Shown piece by piece: positions 33,930 to 45,543 of a DNA stretch of 64,000 nucleotides. The DNA is from Bifiguratus adelaidae. Lineage: Eukaryota > Mucoromycota > Endogonomycetes > Endogonales. Numbering within the stretch: position 1 is the stretch's first letter; the number at the start of each line of letters is the position of its first letter. The notes below the pieces were generated by a model that saw only the letters and a list, made by a program, of their open reading frames with translations, was not told the origin of the DNA and searched no databases. The translations under genes and the position numbers were made by a program. The stretch lies in NCBI GenBank assembly GCA_002261195.1, contig MVBO01000001.1, forward strand, positions 1 through 64,000, in the 5' to 3' direction.

Positions 33930-35436
33930 ATGTCGACGAACTCAACGAGTGGAGCTAGCCCCAGTGGCTATGCGACCCAGTTCAATTCTGGAGACATTGC
34001 ATGGACGCTTGCTTCGACCGCCCTTGTATGGCTCATGGTTCCGTAAGTAGGAGCACATTCAATGGTCGATGGAATACTGATGCGTGGTGTAGAGGTGTCG
34101 GTTACTTTTATTCTGGCATGGCTAGATCAAAGAATGCTCTGTCCTTGATCATGTTGTCGGTTATTTCGATCGCCGTCGTTTCTGTTCAGGTAAAGGTGCA
34201 GATGGCCATGTGGGATGTCGTACTCAAATTTGTGGACAGTGGTTCGTATGGGGATTCAGTTTGACCTTTTCAAAGACGGCCACCAATGGATTTATTGGTA
34301 ATCTGGACAATGCTTTCTTGCGAGGTGTTCTCGGTGATCCTTCCATTGGTTCTCCCAACATTCCCGATCTTGTCTTTTGCATTTTCCAATGCATGTTCGC
34401 TGCTATTACTCCCGCTCTTGCCATCGGTGCCGCAGCCGAACGTGCCCGGCTTCTTCCCATGATCATCTTCATTTTCGTCTGGACCACCATTGTCTACGAT
34501 CCGATTGCTTGCTGGACCTGGAACTCGAGCGGTTGGTCCTTCAAGTTGGGCGGTCTTGATTTCGCGGGTGGAACGCCTGTTCACATTAGCAGCGGTGCCG
34601 CTTCCCTGGCTTATGCCCTCAAACTCGGCAAACGTCACGGTCATGGCACGGAAGACTTTAAGCCTCACAACATGTCCAATGTCGTCTTGGGTACCGCTTT
34701 CCTCTGGTTTGGATGGTTTGGTTTCAATGGCGGTTCCGCTTTGGCGGGCAATTTGCGTGCCGCGATGGCCTGTGTGGTCACCAACGCTGCCGCTGCCACT
34801 GGCGGTCTCACCTGGATGCTTCTCGATTACCGTCTCGAGCGCAAGTTTTCTGCGCTCGGTTTCTGCTCTGGCGCTGTCACCGGTCTGGTTGCCATTACCC
34901 CTGCTTCAGGTTTCGTTGGACCAGCGGCCTCCATTGCCATCGGTTTCATTGGCGCCGTTGTCTGCAATTTTGCTTGCAAGCTCAAGCACTGGCTCAACTA
35001 TGATGATGCTCTTGATGTCTTTGCTGTCCACGGCGTCGGTGGTTTCGTGGGTGACATCCTCACCGGTATTTTTGCTGAATCATATGTTGCCGGTCTCGAC
35101 AACATTACCGTTATACCCGGTGGTTGGCTCAATGGTCACTGGATCCAAATTGCCTACCAATTGGCCGATGGTGTAACCGGCATGAGCTATTCCTTCTTCA
35201 TGACCTACATCATACTCACCGTTATGGACAAGATCCCTGGTCTATCCCTCCGTATCGACATTGAGCGCGAAATCGCTGGTTTGGATGCCGCCGAGATTGG
35301 AGAGAACGCTTATTACCACGTGGACAAGATTTTGATTCACGATCCTCGCACCAACGAGACCAAGATTGTTGAACAAGTTCGCAAGGATACCGACAGTACC
35401 GAAAAGGCTGCTGATGCCAGTCTAAACAATGAATAG
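33930..35436 (+). CDS. MEP: AMT/Mep ammonium transporter
   Basis: Plasma-membrane ammonium transporter with eleven expected helices. Exons join as MSTNSTSGASPSGYATQFNS...LVWLMVP|GVGYFYSGMARSKNA|WFVWGFSLTFSKTA (introns about 34044-34091 and 34190-34240). The twin histidines are in GGTPVHISSGAASL and VFAVHGVGGFVGD, and the recruitment-site Asp is the D of LDFAGGTP. The signature AAAERARLLPMIIF is clear. The C-terminal tail (from DKIPGLSLRIDIE) has the conserved regulatory region and an acidic end. Nitrogen control is suggested by upstream GATA sites. Intron edges are approximate. Confidence 0.96.
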
Positions 35437-35773
35437 AGAGCGTAGGGATGCGTCTCTCTACCTTTGCTTCCCAGTCTCTCTCCTTCATGTATGCCGACCT
35501 TCCTCCGTCTTCTTGCACACCCGTGTTTCCTAATTGCTTTTGTAAGTACTTGTACATTACATATTCCATCTATCGAGTCAATATGTCCATTTCAAATTAT
35601 TTAACGGCTCATGGACCTCCTGCTGACGCGACAAGGCTCATGGATGTATATCCATTGGGAGAAAGGAGCAAACGGCCGCACGGATTCATCGCATTGTATG
35701 TATAAAATGTTTGTTGAGGACATGACGATGAAGTAGGTATGCGCACTGCCTGCCTAAGGTACAACCCATCTAT
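35437..35773. other. Convergent 3' intergenic region
   Basis: Lies between the stops of the ammonium transporter and OLA1. It presumably holds both 3' UTRs; no gene or terminator-like structure is supported. Confidence 0.45.
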
Positions 35774-37412
35774 CTATTTCTTTTTGGGATTCGCAGTTAC
35801 TGTGTTGACGAATAGAGTCAGTCCATAGTGCATGCCAGATATTATATCGCGCTCACACCTACCATTAAACTTGAAGTAAATAATGTCACCATCTTCAACC
35901 ACATAATCCTTGCCCTTTTGGTTGTACTTTCCAGCCGCCTTAACAGCCGCATCTGTCTTCAGTTCATGAAGATCATCGTATTTCATAACTTCAGCCATGA
36001 TGAAACCACGTTCAAAGTCAGTGTGAATGACACCGGCGGCTTGAGGAGCCTTGGTATTTTTGCGGATGGTCCAGGCGCGAACCTCATCGGGTCCGCCTGT
36101 AAAGTAGTAGATCAATTGCAGCGATTGGTAACCGGCAACAATGATCTTTGGAAGGGCGGACGTGGCGCCAATTTCCTTCTCGTAGCTTGCCTTCTCCTCG
36201 GGGCTCATTTCGGAAAGCTACGCGGGCAAGTGAGCGAGGTGTTGGCAGACAGCTAGATGCTTACCTTCGATTCTAGGGCGGCAGAGTAGGGAATGATAAG
36301 ATCCCCAGGGTGATGTTCATCCACCCATTGTTTTACCTTGATCAACCTAGAATGCATTTAGCCGTCGTGCCGACTAGGATGCGACATACGTACCACTTGT
36401 TCTTCTTTCGGATGTAATCCTTTTCGCTCAAGTTACAAAGGTAAATGACGGGCTTGGCAGTGAGTAGGTACATGCCATTGATAATGTCGATCTAAGCGAA
36501 ACATGAGCACGTAAGCTAGTCTTGCAAGATGATTTGGCAACTTACTTCCTTGTTGGACCAATCGCCCATACGGACATCCTTCTTGTCCTCCTTGACCCAA
36601 TTGTACACCTTTTGAACAATCTCGTATTCTTCCTTCTTGGCCTTATCAGCAGCACTGCCACCGTGACCCAAGCGTCCAGCGATCTTTTGGAGTTCAGCGA
36701 CTTGCTTAGCCAAGAAAGCCTCATCCTTTAGCCTTAATTCTTCGTGGATAATCTCCATATCACGGATAGGTTCCAACTCTCCTTCCACATGGATCTATGC
36801 GATAAATCGACTTAGCGTAGTCGCGACGCAAGCTCACGATCCGCTAGTCAACATACCACATCAGGCTCTTCAAAGCAACGGACCATATGAAAGATGGCAT
36901 CGACGGATTGGATGTGGGACAAGAAAGCATTACCCAAACCAGCACCTGATGAGGCACCTTTGACCAAACCAGCAATATCGACCACAGTCAGGAAAGCAGG
37001 GACCTATTTGTAGAGTAAGCTAGTGTCCATCAATGTCTCTATATGCCTAGACCAAGAAAGCTTACCTTGGACGCTGGCTTGTAGTGCTCGCACAACCAGG
37101 CAAAGCGCTCATCGGGAACAGCGACTCGAGACTCCTCGGGGTCTTGAGCTGCGTTAGTCCACCAGTTACCATACACACCACCTTGTTCTCTCACCAATGG
37201 TACAGAATGGATAGTTCTCGGCAGAAGCAGCGCTGTTGGTGATGGCATTGAAAAAGGTTGATTTGCTAACCGATTGTCAACATACATCATTCACTTTCAA
37301 GTATGCGCTCAACTCACCCAACGTTAGGCATACCAACCACACCAATCTTTAGGTTGTTGGACGGCCGGCCAAGCAAGGCCTTTTCTTCCTTGACTTGCTT
37401 CTTGGGTGGCAT
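35774..37412 (-). CDS. OLA1: OLA1/YchF-type Obg-like ATPase
   Basis: Cytosolic P-loop ATPase associated with ribosomes and stress responses. The start [20 protein letters not shown] leads to the G1 loop [12 protein letters not shown] (split by an intron near 37264-37318), [20 protein letters not shown] (G3), and CNLSEKDY. The Glu of NLSE at the base-specificity position is the change that makes this family prefer ATP. The TGS-domain end reads [14 protein letters not shown]. The last intron (63 nt, in frame and stop-free) must be removed to give [12 protein letters not shown]; leaving it in adds 21 odd residues. Several other introns are about 45-75 nt. The start is 74 nt downstream of the GH31 stop. 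Confidence 0.94.
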
Positions 37413-37486
37413 GATATGCAAGCAAGACGTTACGTCTAATGAGAGAAGTAAGTGGCTTATAAACAGCTTTAAGGTGCAGTCACACG

Positions 37487-40467
37487 CTAAGCATCTAAGG
37501 CGACTTGAAAGCTCGCTTTAAGGTTGACATGGAGAATAAAAGCATTGTCTACCCATTGGCCTTGTTGCCATTCACCTTCATCTACTCTATAGCGCTTGAA
37601 TTGGCTAGGAGCACCGAATATCATGATTTGAGAGAGAACAACGGATTCGGATCCCTTCTCTTGGATATTTGCGGTCAATGTGGACGAGGTGAGATTGAAT
37701 TGTCCATACCAGCTATTCTCGGCAGGTAAAGCTGTATCGTCATCCGAGTAGAGTTCTCCTTGCGCATGACCGTCAGCATCCACAGCAACGACCAGGATAA
37801 TGGAGGAACCGTGCTTGGTTTCGTGGATCGTCAACCCTGATTTTGTATACATAGGGATGATGGTACCGCCGCGCATATGCAATGGCAAGGTATCCATCGG
37901 AGCATCCAGGGTCACTATTCCACCTCTATTGACAGGCTTTCCGCTCGGGAATTCATACCACTTCTCGGAAGTGGGAAGGTAGGCTTTGACCTTTGTTTGA
38001 CCTGGCTTCAAGACGGGTGAGATCAAGAGAGCTGCGCCAAGCAAGTACTGTCGCTCGTTGTCCAAGGCTTTCTTGTCACCTGGAAATGTGAAGGCCATGG
38101 ATTGAAGCACAGCGTCGCCTTTCATGGCAGATTTCCAAAACAGGGTATACCAATAGGGAAGGAGTTGGTAACGCAATCGATAGTACTTCTTGGCCACCAC
38201 CGTGACAGAGTTCCATTGATAGGGCTCTTGAGGAATGTTATTGAGACCATTGTGATTGCGAAGAAAAGGATAAAATGCCGCCAATTCAGTCCAACGGATC
38301 ATGAGTTCTTCGGCGGTGTTTCTGTTGAACCCGCCAACATCAGCTCCAATGTACGGAATACCGAAAAGTTGCATCGATAGCATAGACGGAATCGATTCAG
38401 CCAGACTTTCCCACGTTGACCAATTGTCACCCGTCCATTTACCAGCCCATTGGCCGGTGCCTATAAACGAACTTCGAGTGAGGACATAGGGCTTGTGCTT
38501 TTCACCGAAATGTGACTTTAAAGCTTCAAAAGTGGACTTGCATTCCATGTGCCCGTAAAGATTGTGAACATCGTATTCGATTGCGCCTCCATGGTGATAG
38601 GCATCCGGAGCCCCAGAACGCGCATCCAATGGCTCATGCGTTCCGGCATGATTGATGCGGTAGGGAGGGTTGTGAACGGAGTACACAATACCTTCCTTCT
38701 CTTCGTCAATTCCGGTCTTGGTTTTCGTTTCTGCGACATCGATTTCATCAGTCTTGCGATGCTTGCTGCTTTTCAATCCTTCCGTCTCCTCGTCTTCAAG
38801 TTCATGCTTCTTGTTGTCGGCGGTCACACCTTCCACCATGTCTTCTACGGTTTGATCGGCTGTTGGTATCATTGCCTCGGCTTCTTTATCGGTAAGATAG
38901 GACACGTCACCATCTCCGAAATTGGAGAATTCATTCATGTCTGCAACGTCCATAGGTCAGATGCGGTAGACTTTGCCAATGCTGAACCTACCGATCCAAA
39001 TGCCATCGATGGGACATTGGGTCAGGAAATCACCAATCATTTCTGACCAGTATGCTCCTGTCTGCGGGTTGAACCAATCTGAACATCGAGAGTCAATATG
39101 TCGTAATGCTCGAACGTAGATACACAAACCTGGAAAGGCAGTTTTGCCTGGCCACACCCGCCCAATGTACACATCATCCTTCTCCACCTCCCCGCCTTGA
39201 CCATCGGAGACTTTTTTTCGCAGGCGACAGAACACGCCTCGCTTTATGCCTTCATCGTACGCACGGTATCCTTCTTCCACCTTAATGCCTGGATCTATAA
39301 TCATCACTATATGCTGATTGTTTTGATGTAATTGATCAATGTATGCCTTCAACTGTTGCGGTGGGAATGCAATTTCGTCGAGGGAAAAGTCTTTGAACCG
39401 ATCCATATAGCTGACGGGCAAAGGTTAATCAACGTTGGTGCAAAGGTCAGAGTGTTACTCACTCAATGTCGATCCACATTGCCTCTAAGGGTATCTCGGC
39501 ATTTCTATACCCGTTGACCACGGCCTTAACTTTGTCCAGGTCACTATAACCCCACCGACATTGATGCGTCCCGAGCGTCCACAACTGAGGCATTACAGGC
39601 TTGCCCACCAGCTCAAGGTATTGCCGTAGGACATCCTGAGGTGTGGGGCCAAGGAACACATAGAGATCAATGATGCCTCCATTGGGCGTGAAAGTCAACC
39701 GTTCCGGATTCAAATGCACGTCCATGCCATTACTGTTCAGGAACAGCTAGGGCCCCGTCGTCCATGTCAGTTTGGTGCTTTAGATCCTTGCTCCATGTAT
39801 AAACTCACCACTCCGTGCGCTTTCCCGTCTCTGATCTCCATATAAATTGGATGGGCACCATATAGGTTCTCATCTCTGGGCACAGCCGCATCTTACAGCC
39901 TTAAGTAAAACGACAATTACCAGGGTTTTGACTCACCTCTCGCATATATGGTTGTTATCGTCCCTGCTTCCCCTTCATGGCCTTTCCTCGCAATCTTTCG
40001 GCGATAAGACGAATTGACCTCACCAAGCCATAGATGTTGGCCTGCTTGGGCAGTCTGGTCGATAAATCTAGGTACTGCTCCTTAAAGACAATGTCAAAGC
40101 CTTCCGTATCGAACACCTTTATCGATGTATCCTCGCGCCGCGCCACGGAAAAGGAAAACGGATTTGACGTGTGAGAAAACGTAAAAAGCGAATTGGCGCC
40201 CCTTGTATCGTTCGTCGACTTGTGCAATGGGATCAAATCCTGCGGCACCCTCCATCGTCGACTCTCTTTATCGCGTATCGAGACATGAATCCGTTCGGCC
40301 GTCTGGTGTCCCGCGCGAACTGTCAATGACGGGACGTCTGGCCCAAGCACTTTATTGGACTCGCTCGCCAACTGTAACTCGGCCTCAAAGAGACCATCCT
40401 TGTCTTTCCGTACCCTACCAACATGATATCTCGCTTCCTTACGCTCTGGCAAGCCGGCAAGCGTCAT
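37487..40467 (-). CDS. Glycoside hydrolase family 31 alpha-glucosidase, no visible signal peptide
   Basis: Cleaves alpha-linked glucose residues. The N-terminal beta-sandwich starts MTLAGLPERKEARYHVGRVR. The (beta/alpha)8 barrel contains PQLWTLGTHQCRWGYSDLDK and LEAMWIDIEYMDRFKDF. The nucleophile motif WIDMNEFSNF is assembled across an intron near 38951-38995. The acid/base region is RSSFIGTGQWAGKWTGDNWS, and HNGLNNIPQEPY lies beyond. The C-terminal sandwich includes PVLKPGQTKVKAYLP and MRGGTIIPMY. A charged insert of about 75 residues, rich in Glu and Lys, follows the nucleophile motif. No hydrophobic leader is present, and an upstream in-frame stop precedes the Met, so a cytosolic form is likely. 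About 900 residues, at least five introns. Confidence 0.9.
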
Positions 40468-40524
40468 GGAAATGAAAGAGAAGGAAGTCCAATGTCACCT
40501 CGTCATTGAGGTCGGGTGAAATGT

Positions 40525-40534
40525 GTCACGTGAC
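40525..40534. promoter_or_regulatory. GTCACGTGAC palindrome in the GH31/BTB divergent promoter
   Basis: A perfect 10 nt palindrome with the CACGTG core, 58 nt upstream of the GH31 ATG. It matches the binding core of Cbf1-type bHLH factors. The same core recurs in several other promoters in the window. Confidence 0.5.
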
Positions 40535-40641
40535 TTGACATACACAGTCACATAATTGACGCTTCCATTTATGGAACGACGATCCCTAGAACGGTCCTTG
40601 CTCTCTTGTTGATAACTGCAACGGCGCAACCACTTTGACGT

Positions 40642-42301
40642 ATGCGCATGGATTCAAAAAAAATGCAGAACGACCTGCAAGCAACGACAAAGAAGTTAGC
40701 GCGCGTTAGTATAGCAAGTCAACAGCAAATAGCAAGGCCTATGGAAAGGTGGAAGGAACAGCAGGAGGAAAGGAAGCAGGTAGAAGACCAAGAAGAGGAA
40801 CGAGAGCAAACGGAAGAAAAGCAAGAAGGACGCCTGAGTTTGGAGCCTTTGCCAGTGTACCCTAAGTCTTGGTGCCCTACTGTGGGAAAACCCGTCCTTG
40901 TATAGCGATGTGCGCTTGTCGTTCAAAGATCAAGGTGCGCTTGCGCAAAAGGCAGATATACCTTCTGAGATACGCCTTCATACCTTGGTGCTTCATCAGA
41001 GCAAGCTTTTCAAGCGACAGTTGAACAACAACTCACATCATATCGTCGTCAAGCTTCCCAAGGGTGCAAATGAAGAGGACATTTGGAATTTCTACACGAC
41101 CATCAAGCTCATGCATACTAAAGACTGGCGTGAAACATTTGGTTCACAATTTTCGAAAGCTGTTGGTGTGCTTGAATGCTGCATGGAGATCGAATTCGAG
41201 GAAGGTACGGCGCAGACATGGCAGTGGCTTGTCTCAGAGTGCCACGCGACTCGTGATGCCGAAACCATGATGGAGCTGGAGGAGGCATACCCTGAACTTG
41301 CGCAAAAGTACGGTCGTTGGGTACTGTCATCAGATCTTCAAAAAGATCGCGCAGATACGGCGGCGACAGATCGATCAAAGCCATCCAAGTCGTCCATTAG
41401 CAGATTGAAGCCACCGACGACCTCTATAAACCGGCGGTCTGATCCAACCGGTCTCTATGGCGTTCAAATCTTAAATCAGTTATCTCAAAAGCCCAGCAGC
41501 AGCGATCCATACGTGCGACGACCCATATCTGTAAACAGCCGAGTACCTGATCCTACCAGTACGCAACCATCGCATATGCCGGCCGCCAACGGTAACAAGA
41601 ACGCTACCCCTGTGCCTGGTCCAATGTTATCTACCGGTCCATTGCCACCTACACCCACGGCTCTCTACAATCATCTAACGTCTCCAGCGGTCCCACTACC
41701 GCAGAGACAACAACAAGTGCAATACTACATCAATCTGTTCGAAACTCACTCTCGAACGTCTCATCGTCACTGCCAACAACGGCACTATGACTTGTGTTTC
41801 CCACACCATCACAATCATTATGCAGCGACGATGGATGCTCTACTGACACTCGCGCAACAACGCGCCTACTCTTCCCCAGATCTGTATGATCTCCTTCTGC
41901 GCGTGCTCAATGTGATGAAATTGGATCAACTGCATGAAGTCCAGAGTCACAAGTATTACCTGCAAGCCTTGGATCGAATCCGCGCTGAAGGCGGTGTTGT
42001 ACCGAGACATCCTATTCCACCTCCCAACATTCCTGACGCGGTGGACGTGATTCTGCACGAACTTATCACCACCTGTCTACAGAAGCGTGAGCAGGAATTG
42101 TTGGTCGACTATCTACTAGGTGAAACGAGTGAGGTGAATTTAAGTCATCTGCGTGAGATCCGTGGTGGAGGTGCTGGTCAAGGCATTGATTGGGGAAGTG
42201 GCCAACGACCTTGTACAGATGATGATGATGAGCCCAATACCTTGGGATGGGATATGGGTCCACGGACACTAAAAGCCGTGGACCGCATAAGACGGTCATA
42301 G
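40642..42301 (+). CDS. BTB/POZ-like protein with frame break between first and second parts
   Basis: The second part (40898-42301) starts in a BTB-like fold: SLYSDVRLSF, IRLHTLVLHQSKLFKRQL, IVVKLPKGANEEDIWNFY. A long polar Pro/Ser-rich linker follows, then a C-terminal helical region (ATMDALLTLAQQRAYSS, LYDLLLRVLNVMKL). The upstream frame from 40642 (MRMDSKKMQNDLQATTK) encodes a Gln/Glu-rich coiled-coil-like segment that stops at 40905 in another phase. No Met opens the BTB frame before the domain, so the two are probably joined by an unusual intron or separated by a sequence error near 40880-40900. It may be a transcription-linked or ubiquitin-adaptor BTB protein; function unknown. Confidence 0.6.
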
Positions 42302-42398
42302 ATTGTCAACATCCCATCTGCGATCCGAACAAGGACGGCCAATGTAATTTTTTGCATGGTATGGTTGTTTAAAGAGCTGATTTACATTCTCACATGGT

Positions 42399-42969
42399 CT
42401 ATTCCACCGCCGCTTCCTCCTCTTGATTCTTCTTGAAGAAAGATTCCCTCCATTTCCGCTTCTCCTCAGCCGTCATGTTAGCCATCAAACCCTTGATGTT
42501 TCCACCTCCATATTCAAAAGCGGCCATTGTACCTCCAATGGCTGCGCAAGCTCCACACATGACCGAGAACGAATGTGCTACGCAGGTTCTCCATCATTAG
42601 CATCCATCATAAGCGTCGAACACCAGGACTCCACCTACCGCGAATGCCAGCAACAATACCAGCCGCACATCCACCAGCTGCACTATTCCACATATCTTCT
42701 TTTCCTCGGATATTCCGCGTAGCGCATTCAGTAGCTGCAAAGATACCACCAATGGCAGCTGCAAACATTCAATGAGCCATGCGTACGGCATGCCTTGACC
42801 CTCACTCACCAAAATAACCAATCGTGCCTCCAGTCCGTGTAATCACTCCCCGTGCACCCTCTCTGTGCGTGTCTAGAGCATTTTGTATAGCCGATATGAA
42901 TACACCAGCAGCGCCAGAGATCGCTCCGACCTTGACCAACTGCCCAAGACAATCGTCCTGATGAGCCAT
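42399..42969 (-). CDS. NDUFA11: Mitochondrial complex I subunit NDUFA11/B14.7 (Tim17/22 fold)
   Basis: Accessory membrane-arm subunit of NADH:ubiquinone oxidoreductase. Three exons join in frame. The first runs MAHQDDCLGQLVKVGAISGA to GVITRTGGTIGYFG. The second is AAIGGIFAATECATRNIRGK with WNSAAGGCAAGIVAGIR. The third runs from RTCVAHSFSVMCGACAAIGG to the charged end NQEEEAAVE (TAG at 42399-42401). Gly-rich helices of the Tim17/Tim22 type and the T-E-C-x3-IR-x-K motif support the call. Introns lie near 42764-42809 and 42588-42638. A complex I subunit argues against a Saccharomyces-like host. The start is 96 nt from the divergent PLRG1 ATG. Confidence 0.82.
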
Positions 42970-43065
42970 GGCGCAAAAGACAAGCAGCTTTCAGCGTCTT
43001 ATTTGGTGCTGAAATGGTGACGTCATCTCTTTGAACTTTAGCGAAGCATCGGCAGGACGTTCGTT

Positions 43066-44738
43066 ATGGAGGTGGACAGCAAGGTCGACTTGGGCCCACT
43101 TTTGAACAAGTCTGCGAAGCGTACTCGAGACTTGTTTACCCTGAATTATGCTCAAGCTTATGATGATCCTGCCAGGTGAGTGTAGAGATGCGTGTTAGCT
43201 CAAAGAAGACGATCATGAGCTCATGCAAAGGATCCTGCCAGTCAACGAGTGCGATTGTCGGCAAAGATCAGTGATGAGTACAAGTACTCGCGTGAATTGC
43301 CGGCAGCTCTAGTTGCGCAGCAAAAGAAGGCGGCTGAGGCTGCCAAAGAGGCCAAAAAGCAACGCGAAGAGATACCGCCACCGAGCGCGGTTGGCGACTT
43401 GATTGATGGCATATCTGCGCAACAAAGGTAGGCGAAAACGATGGCGAAGGCTTTGAGAGCTCATGTTCCGTGTTTAGTGAGAAATCAGCATCCACATCAC
43501 AAGCCTTGACACTCCGAACAAAGAATGCATTCCCAGACATGCCCGAAGGCAGCGGCGTAGGATCGTCGCTGGTCCGAAGATCAACACCGAAATTTGTTCG
43601 ACCGACATGGCATGCACCTTGGAAGCTGATGCGAGTTATTAGTGGACACTTGGGTTGGGTAAGGAGTGTTGCCATGGAACCCGGCAATGAATGGTTTGCT
43701 ACGGGAGCGGGAGATAGAACCATCAAGCTATGGGATCTTGCGTCCGGTAGACTTAAGCTTACTCTGACGGGTCATATCGCCACTGTACGCGGTCTAGCAG
43801 TCAGTCCGAGACATCCATACCTCTTTTCGTGCGGTGAGGACAAGCAAGTCAAATGTTGGGATCTGGAATCAAATAAGGTCATTCGTCATTACCACGGTCA
43901 TTTGTCTGGCGTCTATGCGCTTGCGCTTCATCCGACATTGGACGTTTTGGTCACAACAGGAAGAGATGCAGTTGCAAGAGTAGGTATTGTCCATTTATCC
44001 CCAGTGCGCCTCTCACGCTAATTTTTAGGTTTGGGATATGAGGACGAAACAGTGCGTGCATGTCATGAGTGGCCATACAAGCACGGTATCGGCTGTCAAA
44101 TGTCAGGAAGCCGATCCGCAAGTCATCACCGGATCTATGGATTCCACTGTTCGCCTGTGGGATCTAGCAGCTGGTAAATCCATGGCCACATTAACCCACC
44201 ACAAAAAGTCCGTACGAGCGTTGGCCGTCCATCCCACCGAATTCTCCTTTGCCAGTGGCAGTGCCGACAATATCAAGGTAGGTACAGATTTGGGATGAGA
44301 TTGTGTGAGTATGGACTGACTCTTGTTGATAGGGCTGGAAATGTCCAGAAGGCACATTTATCCAAAATTACGACTCACAGCAAGCCATCATCAACACATT
44401 GAGTTTGAATAGTGACAATGTTCTCTTCGGTGGTGCCGATAATGGTAGCATGGGATTCTATGATTGGAAGTCTGGATACAGATTCCAAACCTTGGAGACC
44501 GTCGTTCAGCCGGGATCATTGGATGCCGAAGCGGGTATTTTCGCGTCTACTTTTGATATCACGGGCACTCGTCTCATCACTTGTGAAGCTGATAAGACGG
44601 TCAAGATTTGGAAGGAAGATCCCGATGCGGTAAGTGCAGTCATCGTTCTGCCCAGCATTTCGCTCATTCACCTCGCTTTAGACGGAAGAAACACATCCCA
44701 TAGATTGGCGACCATCTCTTCGTCGTCAACGTTATTAA
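43066..44738 (+). CDS. PRP46: PLRG1/PRP46 WD40 splicing factor
   Basis: WD40 subunit of the spliceosomal NTC/Prp19 complex. The N-terminus starts [19 protein letters not shown]. Seven WD repeats follow, beginning [20 protein letters not shown] and running through [77 protein letters not shown] and [11 protein letters not shown]. The last exon ([21 protein letters not shown] at 44736-44738) carries the family C-terminus. Introns: 43176-43241, about 43429-43479, 43982-44028, 44276-44332 and 44631-44681. The first intron is flanked by an exact 11 nt direct repeat. It is convergent with the NTMT1 gene, only 64 nt away. Confidence 0.95.
43165..43241 (+). repeat. PRP46: 11 nt direct repeat bracketing PLRG1 intron 1
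   Basis: GATCCTGCCAG at 43165-43175 ends exon 1. The same 11 bases at 43231-43241 end the intron just before exon 2 (TCAACG). The copies are exactly one intron length (66 nt) apart, so the repeat brackets the GTGAGT donor and the AG acceptor. Confidence 0.85.
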
Positions 44739-44802
44739 AAGTGTACATTTTACCCACTCTACATGGAATGCTGTATAATACAATGCAAGAGGATGTCATC
44801 TA

Positions 44803-45543
44803 TCATTCTAACGCATACATGCGCACGGTATATAATCCAGCTGGGAATCCCTTTTGTGTCTGCTCTTTAACGATCTTGAGACCTGCTCGACGCCAAAGAT
44901 CCTTCAACACCTCATCAGATCTGCAAAGAAGGTCAATCTTTGCATCCCCAATGAATAGACTCTGCCTACCTTGTCACACTACTGTCTTGCTCATCCAATT
45001 CGACGCCCTCTTTAGCATTATTCTCCTTGACGCAAATCAGACCATTGGGCCTCAAGGCCGCCTTACATTTTTGAAAGAAGGCGATAAAGTCATCTACGAC
45101 GCATGAGCGTAATCTTACGTATCCCTAAGCCGCTTACCATCGGTCAAGTGCCCAAGAACCCATTGACACCAAATCACATCATAAGAACGCGTCGGCTGAA
45201 AATCCTGCAAGCCAACCGCCAACACCTGCACTCGACCGTCCTCCACCTCCTCCTTTACATACACCTCTTGCGCTTGCTTGACAAATTTGGCGTTCTGCTC
45301 CACCATATCCACATGGTCAAACACCTTGAGAAGAAAGTTCTTTGTCACTCGCCCAATGCCAGCTCCACAATCGCATGCTAACGTTGTCTGAATCCGCGTT
45401 TGCACAAACTCGTTAATAAATGTCAGTGAAGAAGCGACATCCAACGGAGAGATCTTGCCAAAGCCACCTAGCATACCATTCACCGTTGGACTGACGGTGG
45501 TCCAGTAGGCATCCGCATCCTTGTAACATGTCGTTGGATCCAT
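44803..45543 (-). CDS. TAE1: N-terminal X-Pro-Lys protein methyltransferase (NTMT1/TAE1)
   Basis: SAM-dependent enzyme that methylates the alpha-amine of proteins starting X-Pro-Lys, such as ribosomal proteins. The start [20 protein letters not shown] has the conserved YW-x3[11 protein letters not shown]. The SAM loop reads [13 protein letters not shown], and [17 protein letters not shown] matches the family. The later exon has [20 protein letters not shown] and [19 protein letters not shown], ending TVRMYALE. Two introns, near 45105-45125 and about 44925-44985, with approximate edges. The TGA is at 44803-44805. Confidence 0.93.
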
